A stretch of DNA of 64,000 nucleotides. Source: Oscillospiraceae bacterium. Lineage in GTDB: Bacteria; Bacillota; Clostridia; Oscillospirales; Acutalibacteraceae. How positions within the stretch are numbered: position 1 is the first letter of the stretch; every line of letters starts with the position of its first letter. Below, one piece after another: positions 8,707 to 17,783 of this stretch. Under the pieces are notes generated by a model. The model was not told where the DNA came from and did not search any database. It was given only the letters and a program-made list of their open reading frames with translations. The position numbers and the translations under genes are program-made. The stretch spans positions 575,356 to 639,355 of the forward strand of contig SVOY01000001.1 of assembly GCA_015066105.1 (NCBI GenBank), given 5' to 3'.

Positions 8707-8904
8707 TTATTTCATGTTCTTTTCGTAGGATTCAATCATTTTCTTGACCATCTGGCCGCCGATTGAACCGGCTTCACGGGATGTGAGGTGACCGTTGTAG
8801 CCCTGCTTAAGGTTTACGCCTACCTCTGAAGCAGCTTCCATCTTGAACTTGTTAAGTGCTTCGCGAGCCTCGGGAACCATACCGCCCTTTGAACTGTTAG
8901 ACAT
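8707..8904 (-). CDS. Alpha/beta-type small acid-soluble spore protein (SASP)
   Basis: A 65-residue DNA-binding protein that coats spore DNA and protects it from UV and heat; it is degraded at germination. The signature is nearly complete: EAREALNKFKMEAASEVGVNLKQGY, then NGHLTSREAGSIGGQMVKKMIE. The KMEAASEVG stretch matches the region cut by the germination protease GPR. The start at 8904 follows GGAGAG. Expression in such genes normally uses the forespore sigma factor sigma-G; I looked upstream for its promoter and could not find a convincing match. This is the clearest sign that the organism belongs to a spore-forming lineage. Confidence 0.96.
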   Translation of the reverse strand: MSNSSKGGMVPEAREALNKFKMEAASEVGVNLKQGYNGHLTSREAGSIGGQMVKKMIESYEKNMK

Positions 8905-9043
8905 GTTTTTCTCTCCTTAGAAATATTTTTTTGCGTTTGCAGTAATTATTCTGCGACAAAAAGTCAAATATATTTATGTAATTATATGCCAAATCACAAA
9001 AAACTTATTTCTTGTAAGTATTATACATTTTTTTATAAATATA

Positions 9044-9072
9044 TTGCATATTCTTTCATTTTGTTGTATAAT
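9044..9072 (+). promoter_or_regulatory. Sigma-A promoter for the PHP-transporter pair
   Basis: TTGCAT (9044-9049), 17-base spacer, TATAAT (9067-9072), 32 bases before the start codon. Confidence 0.75.
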
Positions 9073-9104
9073 TACTGAAATTTCACTTTGAAAGGAGTAA
9101 AAGT

Positions 9105-9923
9105 ATGAATAAACAGCGAATTATGGACCTGCATGTACATTCGGACAATTCACCTGACGGACAACATTCGCCAATGTACATCTGTGAAAACGCCGTTGAC
9201 AAGGGCTTGCGCGCCATTGCTTTTACTGACCACTGTGAGATTGACAAATTCTTCTCTCATAAGTATAATAGTATGGTTTTTCACTCATATTTTGAATGTC
9301 TTAAGGCGCGAACGGCCTTTGAGGGTGAATTGCTTGTGCTTCTCGGCATTGAGATTGCTCAGCCTTTGTCTGACAGGGCTTTAAGCGATAAAATCATTTC
9401 CAACCATCATTACGACATCGTTCTCGGTTCAATCCATACGCCCAAGGGCTTTGAATGCGACGTCAAGGAAATTCCCTATGATGAAATCGATGTTTATGAA
9501 TTTATGCGTAATTATTTCCGTGAGCTTACGGAGCTTGCCTTTTGGGACGGCTGTGACGTACTTGCTCACATTACCTGCCCTATGAGAAGGATTCAGGGAA
9601 AATACGGCATTGATTTTGATTATTCAAAAATTTCAAAGGAAACCGATGAGCTTCTTAAGGCTATAATCGAAAACAACAAATCCCTTGAGGTTAATTCCTC
9701 GGGACTTCGTCAGCTTATGGGAAGACCGATGCCCGACGAAAGCATAATCGAACGCTACCGTCAGCTCGGCGGCAAAAACATAACAATCGGCTCTGATGCC
9801 CACTCAGCCAACGAGGTAGGTGCAGGAGTATACGAATGTATGAAGCTGCTTAAAAAGCACGGCTTTGATAAAATCAATTTCTACACCGAAAGAGAAATGC
9901 TTGAAATCAACAATAACGTTTAA
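9105..9923 (+). CDS. PHP-domain phosphoesterase, candidate histidinol-phosphatase (HisK-like)
   Basis: Metal-dependent phosphoesterase of the polymerase-and-histidinol-phosphatase superfamily, 272 residues. Four metal motifs are visible: DLHVHS (His 10, His 12), FTDHCE (Asp 42, His 43), SIHTPKG together with a conserved His-Ile-Thr segment, and GSDAHS near residue 230. Length and the final GSDAH motif match HisK/HisJ-type histidinol-phosphatases. The his operon in this window has monofunctional HisB and no other phosphatase, so this protein could supply the missing step, but it is 36 kb away and paired with a transporter. Other PHP substrates remain possible. ATG at 9105 follows AAAGGAG. The next gene begins 9 bases after the stop. 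Confidence 0.85.
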   Translation: MNKQRIMDLHVHSDNSPDGQHSPMYICENAVDKGLRAIAFTDHCEIDKFFSHKYNSMVFHSYFECLKARTAFEGELLVLLGIEIAQPLSDRALSDKIISNHHYDIVLGSIHTPKGFECDVKEIPYDEIDVYEFMRNYFRELTELAFWDGCDVLAHITCPMRRIQGKYGIDFDYSKISKETDELLKAIIENNKSLEVNSSGLRQLMGRPMPDESIIERYRQLGGKNITIGSDAHSANEVGAGVYECMKLLKKHGFDKINFYTEREMLEINNNV

Positions 9924-9932
9924 GGAGTCAAC

Positions 9933-11420
9933 ATGGAAAATCAACAGGAAGTAAAATCATTTATCAAAATTGATAAGAAAACCCTGCTGGGTGTAACCGC
10001 ACTGCTGCTCGGTATTCTTGTATTTGTAGGAATTCTCACACAGATTGTGCCCCCCGGAGCTTACGACACTGCTGCCGACGGCTCAATCATCAACGGTACG
10101 TATCACGAGCTTACCCGTGAAGAGGTTGACTACAGCTTCTGGCGCATTTTCATCTCGCCCATAGAAATGTTTATCAATGCAACGGGCGATGCAATGACGG
10201 GTGTTATTATCATCCTTGTAATCACGCTTATCGGCGGCTCATTCCTTATTCTTGATAAAAGCGGCGTTTTGAAATATATGATGTCCGTAATCGTTAAAAA
10301 ATTCGGGCACAAAAAGTACGCTCTGCTTGCCGTTATGATTTTCGGCTGTATGCTCCTTTCATCCTTTGCGGGCATACTTGAAGAATCGGTTACACTTGTT
10401 CCCCTTGCCGTTGCAATTTCAATTTCCCTTGGCTGGGACTCCTTTGTAGGCCTCGGCATCAGCCTTATGTCCGTAACCTTCGGTTATGCCGCCGCCACCT
10501 TTAACCCCTTTAACGTTGGTATTACACAGTCAATGGCCGGACTTCCGATGTTTTCGGGTGTGCTTTTCAGAATTCTGGTTTTTGCCGTAATATATGCCGT
10601 TGTTGCAGGCTTTTTCATTACTTACGCAAAAAAGATTGAGAAAAACCCGAAAAAATCCCTTTGCTATGAAAGTGACCTCAAGCTTAAGGACAGCCTTTTT
10701 GACGAGGCTGAAATGAAAAAGGTTGAGTCAAATCCCAACCTCCCCCGCGCTTCAAAGGCTTTTGTTTATGCGCTTTTAACGGTGCTTTGCATTACGGTTA
10801 TCTGCCTTGTCACAAACATTCTCGTTAAAAATCAGACCGTAGCCGGCATTATCGGTTATCTGCCCCTTGCTTCAATGGCAGTTCTTTTTACCGCAGGCGG
10901 TATAAGAGCGGGTAAAATAAGCGGACTTGACGGCAAACAGCTCAGAAAGATTTTCGGCGAGGGTATCAAAACAATCCTCCCCTGCGCGCCTATGATTCTT
11001 TCGATTATCGCTATTACATATATCCTCAAAAGAGGTATGATAATTGATACAATCCTTTATCACGTTTACAATCTTATAAGCTCGGTAAATCCCTATGTTG
11101 CCATAGTTATTATATTCTTTGTAATCTGCGTTTTTGAATTCTTTATCGGCAGCGGCTCAGCCAAGGCCTTCCTGCTGATGCCCATTCTTATCCCCCTTGT
11201 AAATATGATGGGCATAGGTGAGCAGAATCTTATCGTTGCCTTCTGTCTGAGCGACGGTATATGTAACGTTCTTTTTCCCACAAATGCCCTTTTAATGGTT
11301 GCCTTGGGTATGATAAATATGTCCTTCGGAAAATACATAAAATGCTCCTGGAAGCTGTTTTTCGGCATTTTTACCGCAACAATCGCCATCATTCTTTTCG
11401 GCACGGCAATAGGCTATTAA
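9933..11420 (+). CDS. YfcC/DcuC-family membrane transporter
   Basis: Membrane carrier of 495 residues with roughly 12 hydrophobic segments. The stretch from about 165 to 200, SLMSVTFGYAAATFNPFNVG, followed by QSMAGLPMFSG, is the core signature of the YfcC branch of the C4-dicarboxylate anaerobic carrier (DcuC) superfamily. Many relatives are annotated as basic amino-acid or peptide-derived substrate carriers, but the substrate is not established. It follows the PHP gene by 9 bases with AAGGAG upstream, so it shares that transcript. Stop at 11420 is followed by a strong hairpin shared with the convergent gene. Confidence 0.85.
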   Translation: MENQQEVKSFIKIDKKTLLGVTALLLGILVFVGILTQIVPPGAYDTAADGSIINGTYHELTREEVDYSFWRIFISPIEMFINATGDAMTGVIIILVITLIGGSFLILDKSGVLKYMMSVIVKKFGHKKYALLAVMIFGCMLLSSFAGILEESVTLVPLAVAISISLGWDSFVGLGISLMSVTFGYAAATFNPFNVGITQSMAGLPMFSGVLFRILVFAVIYAVVAGFFITYAKKIEKNPKKSLCYESDLKLKDSLFDEAEMKKVESNPNLPRASKAFVYALLTVLCITVICLVTNILVKNQTVAGIIGYLPLASMAVLFTAGGIRAGKISGLDGKQLRKIFGEGIKTILPCAPMILSIIAITYILKRGMIIDTILYHVYNLISSVNPYVAIVIIFFVICVFEFFIGSGSAKAFLLMPILIPLVNMMGIGEQNLIVAFCLSDGICNVLFPTNALLMVALGMINMSFGKYIKCSWKLFFGIFTATIAIILFGTAIGY

Positions 11421-11444
11421 GCCTTATTCAAATACAAAGCTTTA

Positions 11445-11471
11445 CCCCACACCTTTTATTGAGGTGTGGGG
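11445..11471. terminator. Shared hairpin terminator between convergent genes
   Basis: Perfect 9-bp GC-rich stem CCCCACACC/GGTGTGGGG, between the stops at 11420 (plus) and 11482 (minus). T-tracts are weak on both sides. Confidence 0.7.
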
Positions 11472-11481
11472 CTTAATGTTA

Positions 11482-13146
11482 TTATTTCAAGAGATATACT
11501 CTTGTTTCATAGGGCCTTGTGAAGAAGCCGTTATGAATTACGGGGTTAGTCTGATAGTTTGACATAACAAGCTCTGCTTCGCTGAGCTTGAAATCAGTGG
11601 GTGCACGGAAGGCCATTTCCTTTTCGCTGAAGGAGCAGAGAACAAGCATTTTCTGTCCCTCATATTCTCTTATATAAGCGAATATGTTCTTTTCCGTTTT
11701 CAGCATTTCAAAGGTGCCGTATTTGACTATATCGTTTTCCTTGCGGAAGCGAAGCAGCTTTTTGTAATAGTTGAGAATTGAGTTTTCGTTCTTCTGCTCT
11801 GCCTCGGCATTGACAAAAATATAGTTGGGGTTAATTTCAAACCAGGGCTCGTCAGCGGTTGTAAAACCTGCATTTTTGCCGCTTGTCCACTGCATGGGTG
11901 TTCTCGCATTATCACGGGATGCATACATACAGAACTTCATTGTAAGCTTATCGCTGAAGCCGAGCTTTCTGAACAATGCATAGGTGTTGAGGGATGAAAC
12001 ATCCTTATATCTGTCAATGGAGTCAATCTTCGGGTTGGTCATACCGATTTCCTGTCCCTGATAAATAAAGGGTGTACCCGACTGACAGATGTACATTGTT
12101 GCAAGCATTTTGCCGCTTTCGGTACGGTATTTTTCACTGCCGTAGCGAGAGATAATTCTCGGCTGGTCGTGGTTTTCGATATAGTTTGCATTCCAGGCAA
12201 TGCCGTAAAGCTTTGTTTGCCAGTTGTTGTAAACCTTTTTGAGCTTTGCGGGACGGAAGGGAGTTACAATCCAGTTGGTGATGATGTTGTCACAGTTCAT
12301 ATGCTCAAAATGGAACATCATATTAAGCAGCTGACCGTCGCCCTCTTTAATGAATTCAAGGGCACTTTTCGGTGTCATCATGGGTGCCTCACCTACGGTA
12401 AAGCAGTCATAATCGTTGTAGATTTCCTTGAATTCCTGCAGGTACTTTTTAAGGTTGGGGCCGTTTTTATAATGCTCAATGCCCGTTGCCGTGGGAAGCG
12501 GGAAGCCGTTGGGAAGACCCGGCTCCTTTGAAATAAAGGTAATAACATCCTCACGGAAGCCGTCAACGCCCATATCAAGCCAGAAGCGGATGATATCCTT
12601 GATTTCCTTACGCACCTTGGGATTGTCCATATTGAGGTCGGGCTGACCCTTTGCAAAAACGTGAAGATAATACTTGTCAATTTCCTTGCAGTATTCCCAC
12701 GCCTTGCCCTGGAAGGTTGAAAGCCAGTTGTTGGGCTCCTTGCCGGGCTTTCTGCCCTTGCGCCAGATGTAATAATCGTGATACGGGTTGTCCTCGCCCT
12801 TTTTACTTTCCTTAAACCATTCGTGCTCGTCTGAGGTGTGATTGATTACAAGGTCCATAATAATCTTCAAATCGCGCTTGTGTGCCTCGTCAAGCAGCAG
12901 CTTAAACTGCTCAAGGGTGCCGTAATCCTTTGAAATATCGCGGTAGTCGGCAATGTCGTAGCCGTAGTCAGCGTTGGGCGAAGGGAAAAGCGGTGAAAAC
13001 CATATTGCGTCAACACCGAGCTCCTTGATATAGTCAAGCTTTGAAATAATACCCTCAAGGTCGCCGATACCGTCACCGTTGCCGTCGCAGAAGCTGCGGG
13101 GCCATATCTGATAGACGGACATTTCTTTATACCATTTTTTCTCCAT
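11482..13146 (-). CDS. GH13 alpha-glucosidase (oligo-1,6-glucosidase type)
   Basis: Cytoplasmic glycoside hydrolase family 13 enzyme of 554 residues. It releases glucose from short alpha-glucosides. Conserved regions are present: DLVINHTSDEH (about 98-108), GVDGFREDVITF with nucleophile Asp near 200, VGEAP with acid/base Glu near 253, and ENHDQPR with transition-state Asp near 327. In the family the residue after the nucleophile separates alpha-1,6 (Val) from alpha-1,4 (Ala or Thr) enzymes; it is Val here, which favours isomaltose-type substrates. The usual GFRMD reads GFRED. It follows the GPH symporter gene, so the pair likely imports and cleaves an oligosaccharide. ATG at 13146 follows AAAGGAG. 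No signal peptide. Confidence 0.93.
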   Translation of the reverse strand: MEKKWYKEMSVYQIWPRSFCDGNGDGIGDLEGIISKLDYIKELGVDAIWFSPLFPSPNADYGYDIADYRDISKDYGTLEQFKLLLDEAHKRDLKIIMDLVINHTSDEHEWFKESKKGEDNPYHDYYIWRKGRKPGKEPNNWLSTFQGKAWEYCKEIDKYYLHVFAKGQPDLNMDNPKVRKEIKDIIRFWLDMGVDGFREDVITFISKEPGLPNGFPLPTATGIEHYKNGPNLKKYLQEFKEIYNDYDCFTVGEAPMMTPKSALEFIKEGDGQLLNMMFHFEHMNCDNIITNWIVTPFRPAKLKKVYNNWQTKLYGIAWNANYIENHDQPRIISRYGSEKYRTESGKMLATMYICQSGTPFIYQGQEIGMTNPKIDSIDRYKDVSSLNTYALFRKLGFSDKLTMKFCMYASRDNARTPMQWTSGKNAGFTTADEPWFEINPNYIFVNAEAEQKNENSILNYYKKLLRFRKENDIVKYGTFEMLKTEKNIFAYIREYEGQKMLVLCSFSEKEMAFRAPTDFKLSEAELVMSNYQTNPVIHNGFFTRPYETRVYLLK

Positions 13147-13160
13147 AGCTTTACTCCTTT

Positions 13161-13202
13161 TTTAGAAAAATAAGGCTGCCTATTATTATAATAAACAGCC
13201 TT
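13161..13202 (-). terminator. Intercistronic hairpin between symporter and glucosidase genes
   Basis: AAGGCTG/CAGCCTT stem (13172-13202) with a 17-base loop, then TATTTTTCT on the minus strand. It could partially terminate so that the symporter is made more than the glucosidase. Confidence 0.5.
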
Positions 13203-13214
13203 TGAATTCAGAAT

Positions 13215-14795
13215 TTATTTTGTAACCCTTCTTGCTTCAATTTCAGCAACAAGCTCTCTCTGACGCTTTTCTGTAAGTGTATAGAAGAACATGGGAACTG
13301 CGCAGGCAAACATACTGATTACGCCTGAAAGGATAAGCACATTCCAGAGTGAGTCGGGTGACTTAACAAAGCCGGTTTCGGCATCAATGCCGGCAATGCT
13401 CATTGACATAACACCGATGAAGGCGCCGACAGCCATACCGATTTTGTTGATAAGAGTCTGCATTGCAAAGCAGATGCCTTCGCCTCTTTCGCCTGTTTTC
13501 CACTCAAGGTAGTCAACGGTGTCACCAATCATAGCATAGCTCATAATGTTGTTAACACCCTGGGGAATACCGAGGAGGATAAGTCCGACTGCTGCAACTG
13601 CAAGCTTCCAGGGAGCGTCGTAGCCTACAAAATACATAACAGCCATTACAACGCCGCCGAAGATATGAACGAGAACATAAGTCCACTTCTTTGTGAATTT
13701 CTTTGTAAGCCAGGGAACGAGAACGGATGCGGCAAGACCGCCGGGAATAACGAGAAGTGTGATAATGCCGTAAAGACCCTCATTTTTAAGAACGTACTTT
13801 GCAAAGTAGAGACCGCCGGTATAGGTGTAAACCATTCTTGCACCGCCGAGAACACCTGAAAGAACGATGAGAAGAAGTTCCTTGTTCTTGAAAAGGAGCT
13901 TGAGGTTATGTGTGAAGGAGGGAACATTTTCATAATCGGCAGTGATGTATTCCTTTGTATTTCTGAAGCCGTAGAAGAACATGGGCATTGCGGCAACAAC
14001 AAAGGCAACTGCGCAGATGAAGTAAACCCACTTGAGAGTATCGGCATTTGCCTGAACACTGCTGTTCATTACCGTACCGATAAAGGAGTTTGCAGCTTCC
14101 TCAGCTGTAACACCCTGATTTGTAACCATACCGGCAATCTGCTCAGCCTTATCGGCAAGAATCAGATCCATATCTGCAGCCGTATACTTGAATTTTTTTG
14201 TTACGGCATCGGTGATAATGGGAACACCGACGGTAACGATACCGGCACCTACAGTACATACAAGACGGACAACCGTAAGAATATTACCGCGGACTGTTGT
14301 GTCGTTGGTAAGGCAGGTTGCAAGGCCCCAATAGGGAACGTCGGCAACAGTGTAAACAACGGACCAGATAACGTAAAGAACTGCGATTGTTACAAAAGTC
14401 CACATTGCCTTTGCCTGGTAAACGGGAAGGAAGCAGAGAATTGTACAGATACCGATAGGAATAGCCATCCATTTGAGGTAGGGACGGCATTTGCCCCATT
14501 TTGTTCTTGTTTTGTCAACGATTGAGCCCATAATTGGGTCGTTGAAGGCGTCAAATACTCTTGTGCCGAGCATAAGGAATGCAACTGCAACGGCACCCTC
14601 AAGTGCACCAACCTTAACACCCTCAGCACCGAAAAGAAGAGCATCGGTCATAAACACTGTAAGGTATGAGCCGATAATTGTGCAGATAAAGTTCTGTCCG
14701 AAGCCTGCTACACCGTATGCAATGGCTTCCTTCGGCTGAACACCCTTACCGGGGGTTGTACCGAAAAGCTTGTGAAAAAATCCGTTTGATTTCAT
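13215..14795 (-). CDS. GPH-family sugar:cation symporter (MelB-like MFS)
   Basis: Sodium- or proton-coupled sugar importer, 526 residues, with about 12 membrane segments. The N-terminal block FDAFNDPIMGSIVDKTR then TKWGKCRPYLKW (residues about 83-110) is the signature of the glycoside-pentoside-hexuronide family (MelB, XynP, GusB). An insertion of about 40 residues (around 205-250, rich in Ala, Asp and Thr) lies in the central region and makes it longer than MelB. It precedes the GH13 glucosidase by 68 bases, so an alpha-glucoside such as isomaltose is the likely substrate. ATG at 14795. A promoter and a palindrome upstream (14831-14892) suggest repression by a sugar-responsive regulator, which is not in this window. 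Confidence 0.9.
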   Translation of the reverse strand: MKSNGFFHKLFGTTPGKGVQPKEAIAYGVAGFGQNFICTIIGSYLTVFMTDALLFGAEGVKVGALEGAVAVAFLMLGTRVFDAFNDPIMGSIVDKTRTKWGKCRPYLKWMAIPIGICTILCFLPVYQAKAMWTFVTIAVLYVIWSVVYTVADVPYWGLATCLTNDTTVRGNILTVVRLVCTVGAGIVTVGVPIITDAVTKKFKYTAADMDLILADKAEQIAGMVTNQGVTAEEAANSFIGTVMNSSVQANADTLKWVYFICAVAFVVAAMPMFFYGFRNTKEYITADYENVPSFTHNLKLLFKNKELLLIVLSGVLGGARMVYTYTGGLYFAKYVLKNEGLYGIITLLVIPGGLAASVLVPWLTKKFTKKWTYVLVHIFGGVVMAVMYFVGYDAPWKLAVAAVGLILLGIPQGVNNIMSYAMIGDTVDYLEWKTGERGEGICFAMQTLINKIGMAVGAFIGVMSMSIAGIDAETGFVKSPDSLWNVLILSGVISMFACAVPMFFYTLTEKRQRELVAEIEARRVTK

Positions 14796-14830
14796 GGTTT
14801 CCCATATCCTTTCATTATGTAATCATAACA

Positions 14831-14854
14831 AAATGCACAAAAGCTTGTGCATTT
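14831..14854. promoter_or_regulatory. Palindromic operator candidate upstream of the GPH gene
   Basis: Inverted repeat AAATGCACAA / TTGTGCATTT with a 4-base centre. It begins about 10 bases after the -10 at 14864-14869, covering the likely transcript start region. The position suits a repressor site; the regulator is unknown. Confidence 0.55.
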
Positions 14855-14863
14855 AACTTGTTA

Positions 14864-14892
14864 AGTATATCACAATCAAAAAGCAAAGGCAA
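14864..14892 (-). promoter_or_regulatory. Sigma-A promoter of the GPH-glucosidase operon
   Basis: Minus strand TTGCCT (14887-14892), 17-base spacer, TATACT (14864-14869). Confidence 0.55.
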
Positions 14893-14920
14893 GGGATATT
14901 ATATCAAATATCCGCGCCTT
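14873..14920 (-). terminator. Intrinsic terminator of uvrB-uvrA
   Basis: GGATATT/AATATCC stem extended by AAGGC/GCCTT (14886-14920), followed on the minus strand by TTGCTTTTTGATT. It overlaps the -35 of the next promoter. Confidence 0.65.
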
Positions 14921-14929
14921 CGCTTATGT

Positions 14930-17770
14930 TTACATATTGTTAAAATATTTATTAAGATATTGTCCTGTATATGAAGCCTCAACCTTAACAATTTCTTCGG
15001 GAGTGCCCGTTGCAATAATCCGTCCTCCCCCGTCGCCGCCCTCGGGGCCAAGGTCGATAATGTGGTCGGCGCACTTAATCACGTCAAGGTTGTGTTCAAT
15101 AACAACAACCGTGTTGCCGCTGTCAACAAGCGAGTGAAGCACGTTTATAAGCCTGTGCACATCGGCGGTATGAAGTCCCGTTGTGGGCTCATCAAGAATA
15201 TAAATGGTTTTTCCCGTTGCCGTTTTTGAAAGCTCCGTTGAAAGCTTTACGCGCTGAGCCTCACCGCCCGAAAGCGTTGTTGCAGGCTGACCGATTTTGA
15301 TATAGCCGAGGCCTACATCGTAAAGGGTTTTGAGCTTGCGGTAGATTTTTCTGTGATTTTCAAAAAATACCATACCCTCTTCAACGGTCATTTCAAGAAC
15401 ATCGTTGATGCTTTTGCCCTTATATTTTACGGCAAGGGTTTCACTGTTGTATCTTTTTCCCTTGCAGACCTCGCAGGGTACAAAAATATCGGCAAGAAAG
15501 TGCATCTCAATTTTTACAATACCGTCACCCTGGCAGGCCTCACAGCGTCCGCCCTTGACATTGAAGGAATAGCGGCTTGCCGTAAAGCCCTTGGCCTTTG
15601 AATCGGTTGTTGAAGCAAAAAGCTCACGGATATCGGTAAACACGCCCGTATAGGTTGCGGGGTTTGAGCGCGGCGTTCTTCCAATGGGAGACTGGTCAAT
15701 GCTTATAATTTTATCAAGCTGCTCAACGCCCTCCATTTTTCTGAATTTTCCGGCAATCTTCTTTGCGCCGTTAAGCTCATTGCTCAGGTGCTTGTAAAGT
15801 ATTTCGTTTACAAGCGAGGATTTACCCGAGCCTGAAACGCCCGTTACGCAAACAAGCTTGCCCAAGGGAATTTCAACATCAATATCCTTAAGATTATTCT
15901 GCCTTGCAGAGTAAATTTTAAGTGATTTCCCGTTGCCCTCGCGGCGTTTTTCCGGCACGGGAATTGTTTTTTTGCCGCTTAGGTACTGCCCCGTAATTGA
16001 AGCGTCACAGTTTTTTATATCCTCAACGGTGCCTTGGCAAACAATGCTGCCGCCGTGAATACCCGCACCCGGGCCAACGTCTACAATATAATCCGCCTCA
16101 TACATTGTGTCCTCGTCGTGCTCAACAACAATCAGCGTGTTACCTATATCACGAAGGTGCTTGAGCGTATTTATCAGCTTTGCATTATCACGCTGATGAA
16201 GACCGATGCTCGGCTCGTCAAGTATATAAAGCACACCCATAAGGGAAGAGCCTATCTGTGTTGCAAGGCGTATGCGCTGACTTTCACCGCCCGAAAGTGA
16301 GCCGGACTGCCTTGTGAGGGTAAGATAATTGAGGCCGACGCTTTCAAGGAAGGTAAGCCTTTCAATTATTTCCTTGATAATCAGCTTTGCGATAATTCTG
16401 TCTCTTTCGGAAAGCACGGCTTCAAGCGATTTTACAAAGCTCAGACACTCGGTAATTGACAGTGAGCATACCTCATGAATGTTTTTTCCGCCTACGGTTA
16501 CGGAAAGTGCCTCCTTGCTGAGCCTTGCACCGTTACATTCCTTACACTCGGTTGTTGTCATAAGCGTTTCGATTTCACGGCGTGAAATTTCAGAGGTTGA
16601 CTCGTTGTATCTTCGCTGAAGATTGTTGACAAGGCCTTCAAAATCCGTGTAATAAACACCGCCGCCGTAGCTTGTTGTACGCTCCATTTTCATTTTTTCG
16701 CCCTTTGTGCCGTAAAGCAGAGCATCAAAGGCTTCGGGAGAAAAATCCTCAATGGGAGTATCAAGGGTGAAGCCGTATTTTTTGCCGAGGGCATCGTAAT
16801 ACATACCGGCAATGGTAGAGTTATCCTTGACATTGCCCCAGCCGAAGGCCTTGATTGCACCCTCACGGATAGAAAGCTTTCTGTCGGGGATTATCATTGA
16901 GGGAGAAATTTCCATAAATACACCGAGCCCCGAGCATTTTTTGCATGAGCCGAAGGGGCTGTTGAAGGAAAACATTCTCGGTGTTATTTCACCGTAGCTT
17001 ACGCCGTGGTCGGGGCAGGCGTAATTAAGCGAAAAGGTAAGCTCCCTTTCACCTGCCACATCAACAAGCAGAAGTCCGTCAGTGAGCTTGGTTGCCGTTT
17101 CGATTGAATCAGCAAGGCGCGACTTTACAGACTGCTTGACAACAATTCGGTCAACTATTATTTCAATGTTGTGCTTTTTGTTCTTTTCAAGCTTAATTTT
17201 TTCTGACAAATCATACAGCTGCCCGTCAATACGCACTCTTACAAAGCCGGATTTTCTTGCAGACTCAAGCTCCTTGACATATTCGCCCTTGCGGCCTCTT
17301 ACAATAGGCGCAAGAAGCTGAATTTTTGTGCCTTCATCAAGTGAGAGAATTTTTTCAACAATCTGATCAACCGTCTGCTGCTTTATCTCTCTGCCGCACA
17401 CGGTACAGTGAGGAACACCGATACGGGCATAAAGCAGGCGAAAATAATCGTAAATTTCCGTAACGGTGCCCACGGTTGAACGGGGATTTTTTGACGTTGT
17501 CTTCTGGTCAATGGAAATAGCGGGCGAAAGGCCCTCAATGTAGTCAACATCGGGCTTTTCCATCTGACCGAGAAACTGCCTTGCATAGGACGAAAGCGAT
17601 TCAACGTATCTGCGCTGACCCTCGGCATAAATTGTATCAAAGGCAAGTGAGGATTTGCCCGAGCCCGAAAGGCCCGTAAAAACAACAAGCTTGTCCCTCG
17701 GTATTTTAAGGTCTACATTTTTAAGGTTGTGCTCTCGCGCACCCTTGACAATCAAATCTTTCTGTGACAT
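14930..17770 (-). CDS. uvrA: Excinuclease ABC subunit A
   Basis: Damage-recognition ATPase of nucleotide excision repair, 946 residues, as expected. Two ABC-type nucleotide-binding domains are visible. The first Walker A is [12 protein letters not shown] near residue 32, and the second is [13 protein letters not shown] in the C-terminal half. There are two LSGGE signature motifs and zinc-binding cysteine pairs ([15 protein letters not shown] and CEACQGDG). It works with UvrB from the upstream gene, loading it on damaged DNA. Start at 17770 follows GAGGT, 13 bases after the uvrB stop, so the two are translated from one message. A terminator follows. No LexA box is clearly present in front of the operon. 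Confidence 0.98.
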   Translation of the reverse strand: MSQKDLIVKGAREHNLKNVDLKIPRDKLVVFTGLSGSGKSSLAFDTIYAEGQRRYVESLSSYARQFLGQMEKPDVDYIEGLSPAISIDQKTTSKNPRSTVGTVTEIYDYFRLLYARIGVPHCTVCGREIKQQTVDQIVEKILSLDEGTKIQLLAPIVRGRKGEYVKELESARKSGFVRVRIDGQLYDLSEKIKLEKNKKHNIEIIVDRIVVKQSVKSRLADSIETATKLTDGLLLVDVAGERELTFSLNYACPDHGVSYGEITPRMFSFNSPFGSCKKCSGLGVFMEISPSMIIPDRKLSIREGAIKAFGWGNVKDNSTIAGMYYDALGKKYGFTLDTPIEDFSPEAFDALLYGTKGEKMKMERTTSYGGGVYYTDFEGLVNNLQRRYNESTSEISRREIETLMTTTECKECNGARLSKEALSVTVGGKNIHEVCSLSITECLSFVKSLEAVLSERDRIIAKLIIKEIIERLTFLESVGLNYLTLTRQSGSLSGGESQRIRLATQIGSSLMGVLYILDEPSIGLHQRDNAKLINTLKHLRDIGNTLIVVEHDEDTMYEADYIVDVGPGAGIHGGSIVCQGTVEDIKNCDASITGQYLSGKKTIPVPEKRREGNGKSLKIYSARQNNLKDIDVEIPLGKLVCVTGVSGSGKSSLVNEILYKHLSNELNGAKKIAGKFRKMEGVEQLDKIISIDQSPIGRTPRSNPATYTGVFTDIRELFASTTDSKAKGFTASRYSFNVKGGRCEACQGDGIVKIEMHFLADIFVPCEVCKGKRYNSETLAVKYKGKSINDVLEMTVEEGMVFFENHRKIYRKLKTLYDVGLGYIKIGQPATTLSGGEAQRVKLSTELSKTATGKTIYILDEPTTGLHTADVHRLINVLHSLVDSGNTVVVIEHNLDVIKCADHIIDLGPEGGDGGGRIIATGTPEEIVKVEASYTGQYLNKYFNNM

Positions 17771-17783
17771 TTTTTACCTCGTA

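Noticed and set aside
8905..9043. Sigma-G promoter for the SASP gene
   Set aside because: I looked for the -35 and -10 patterns; no pair with correct spacing was convincing.
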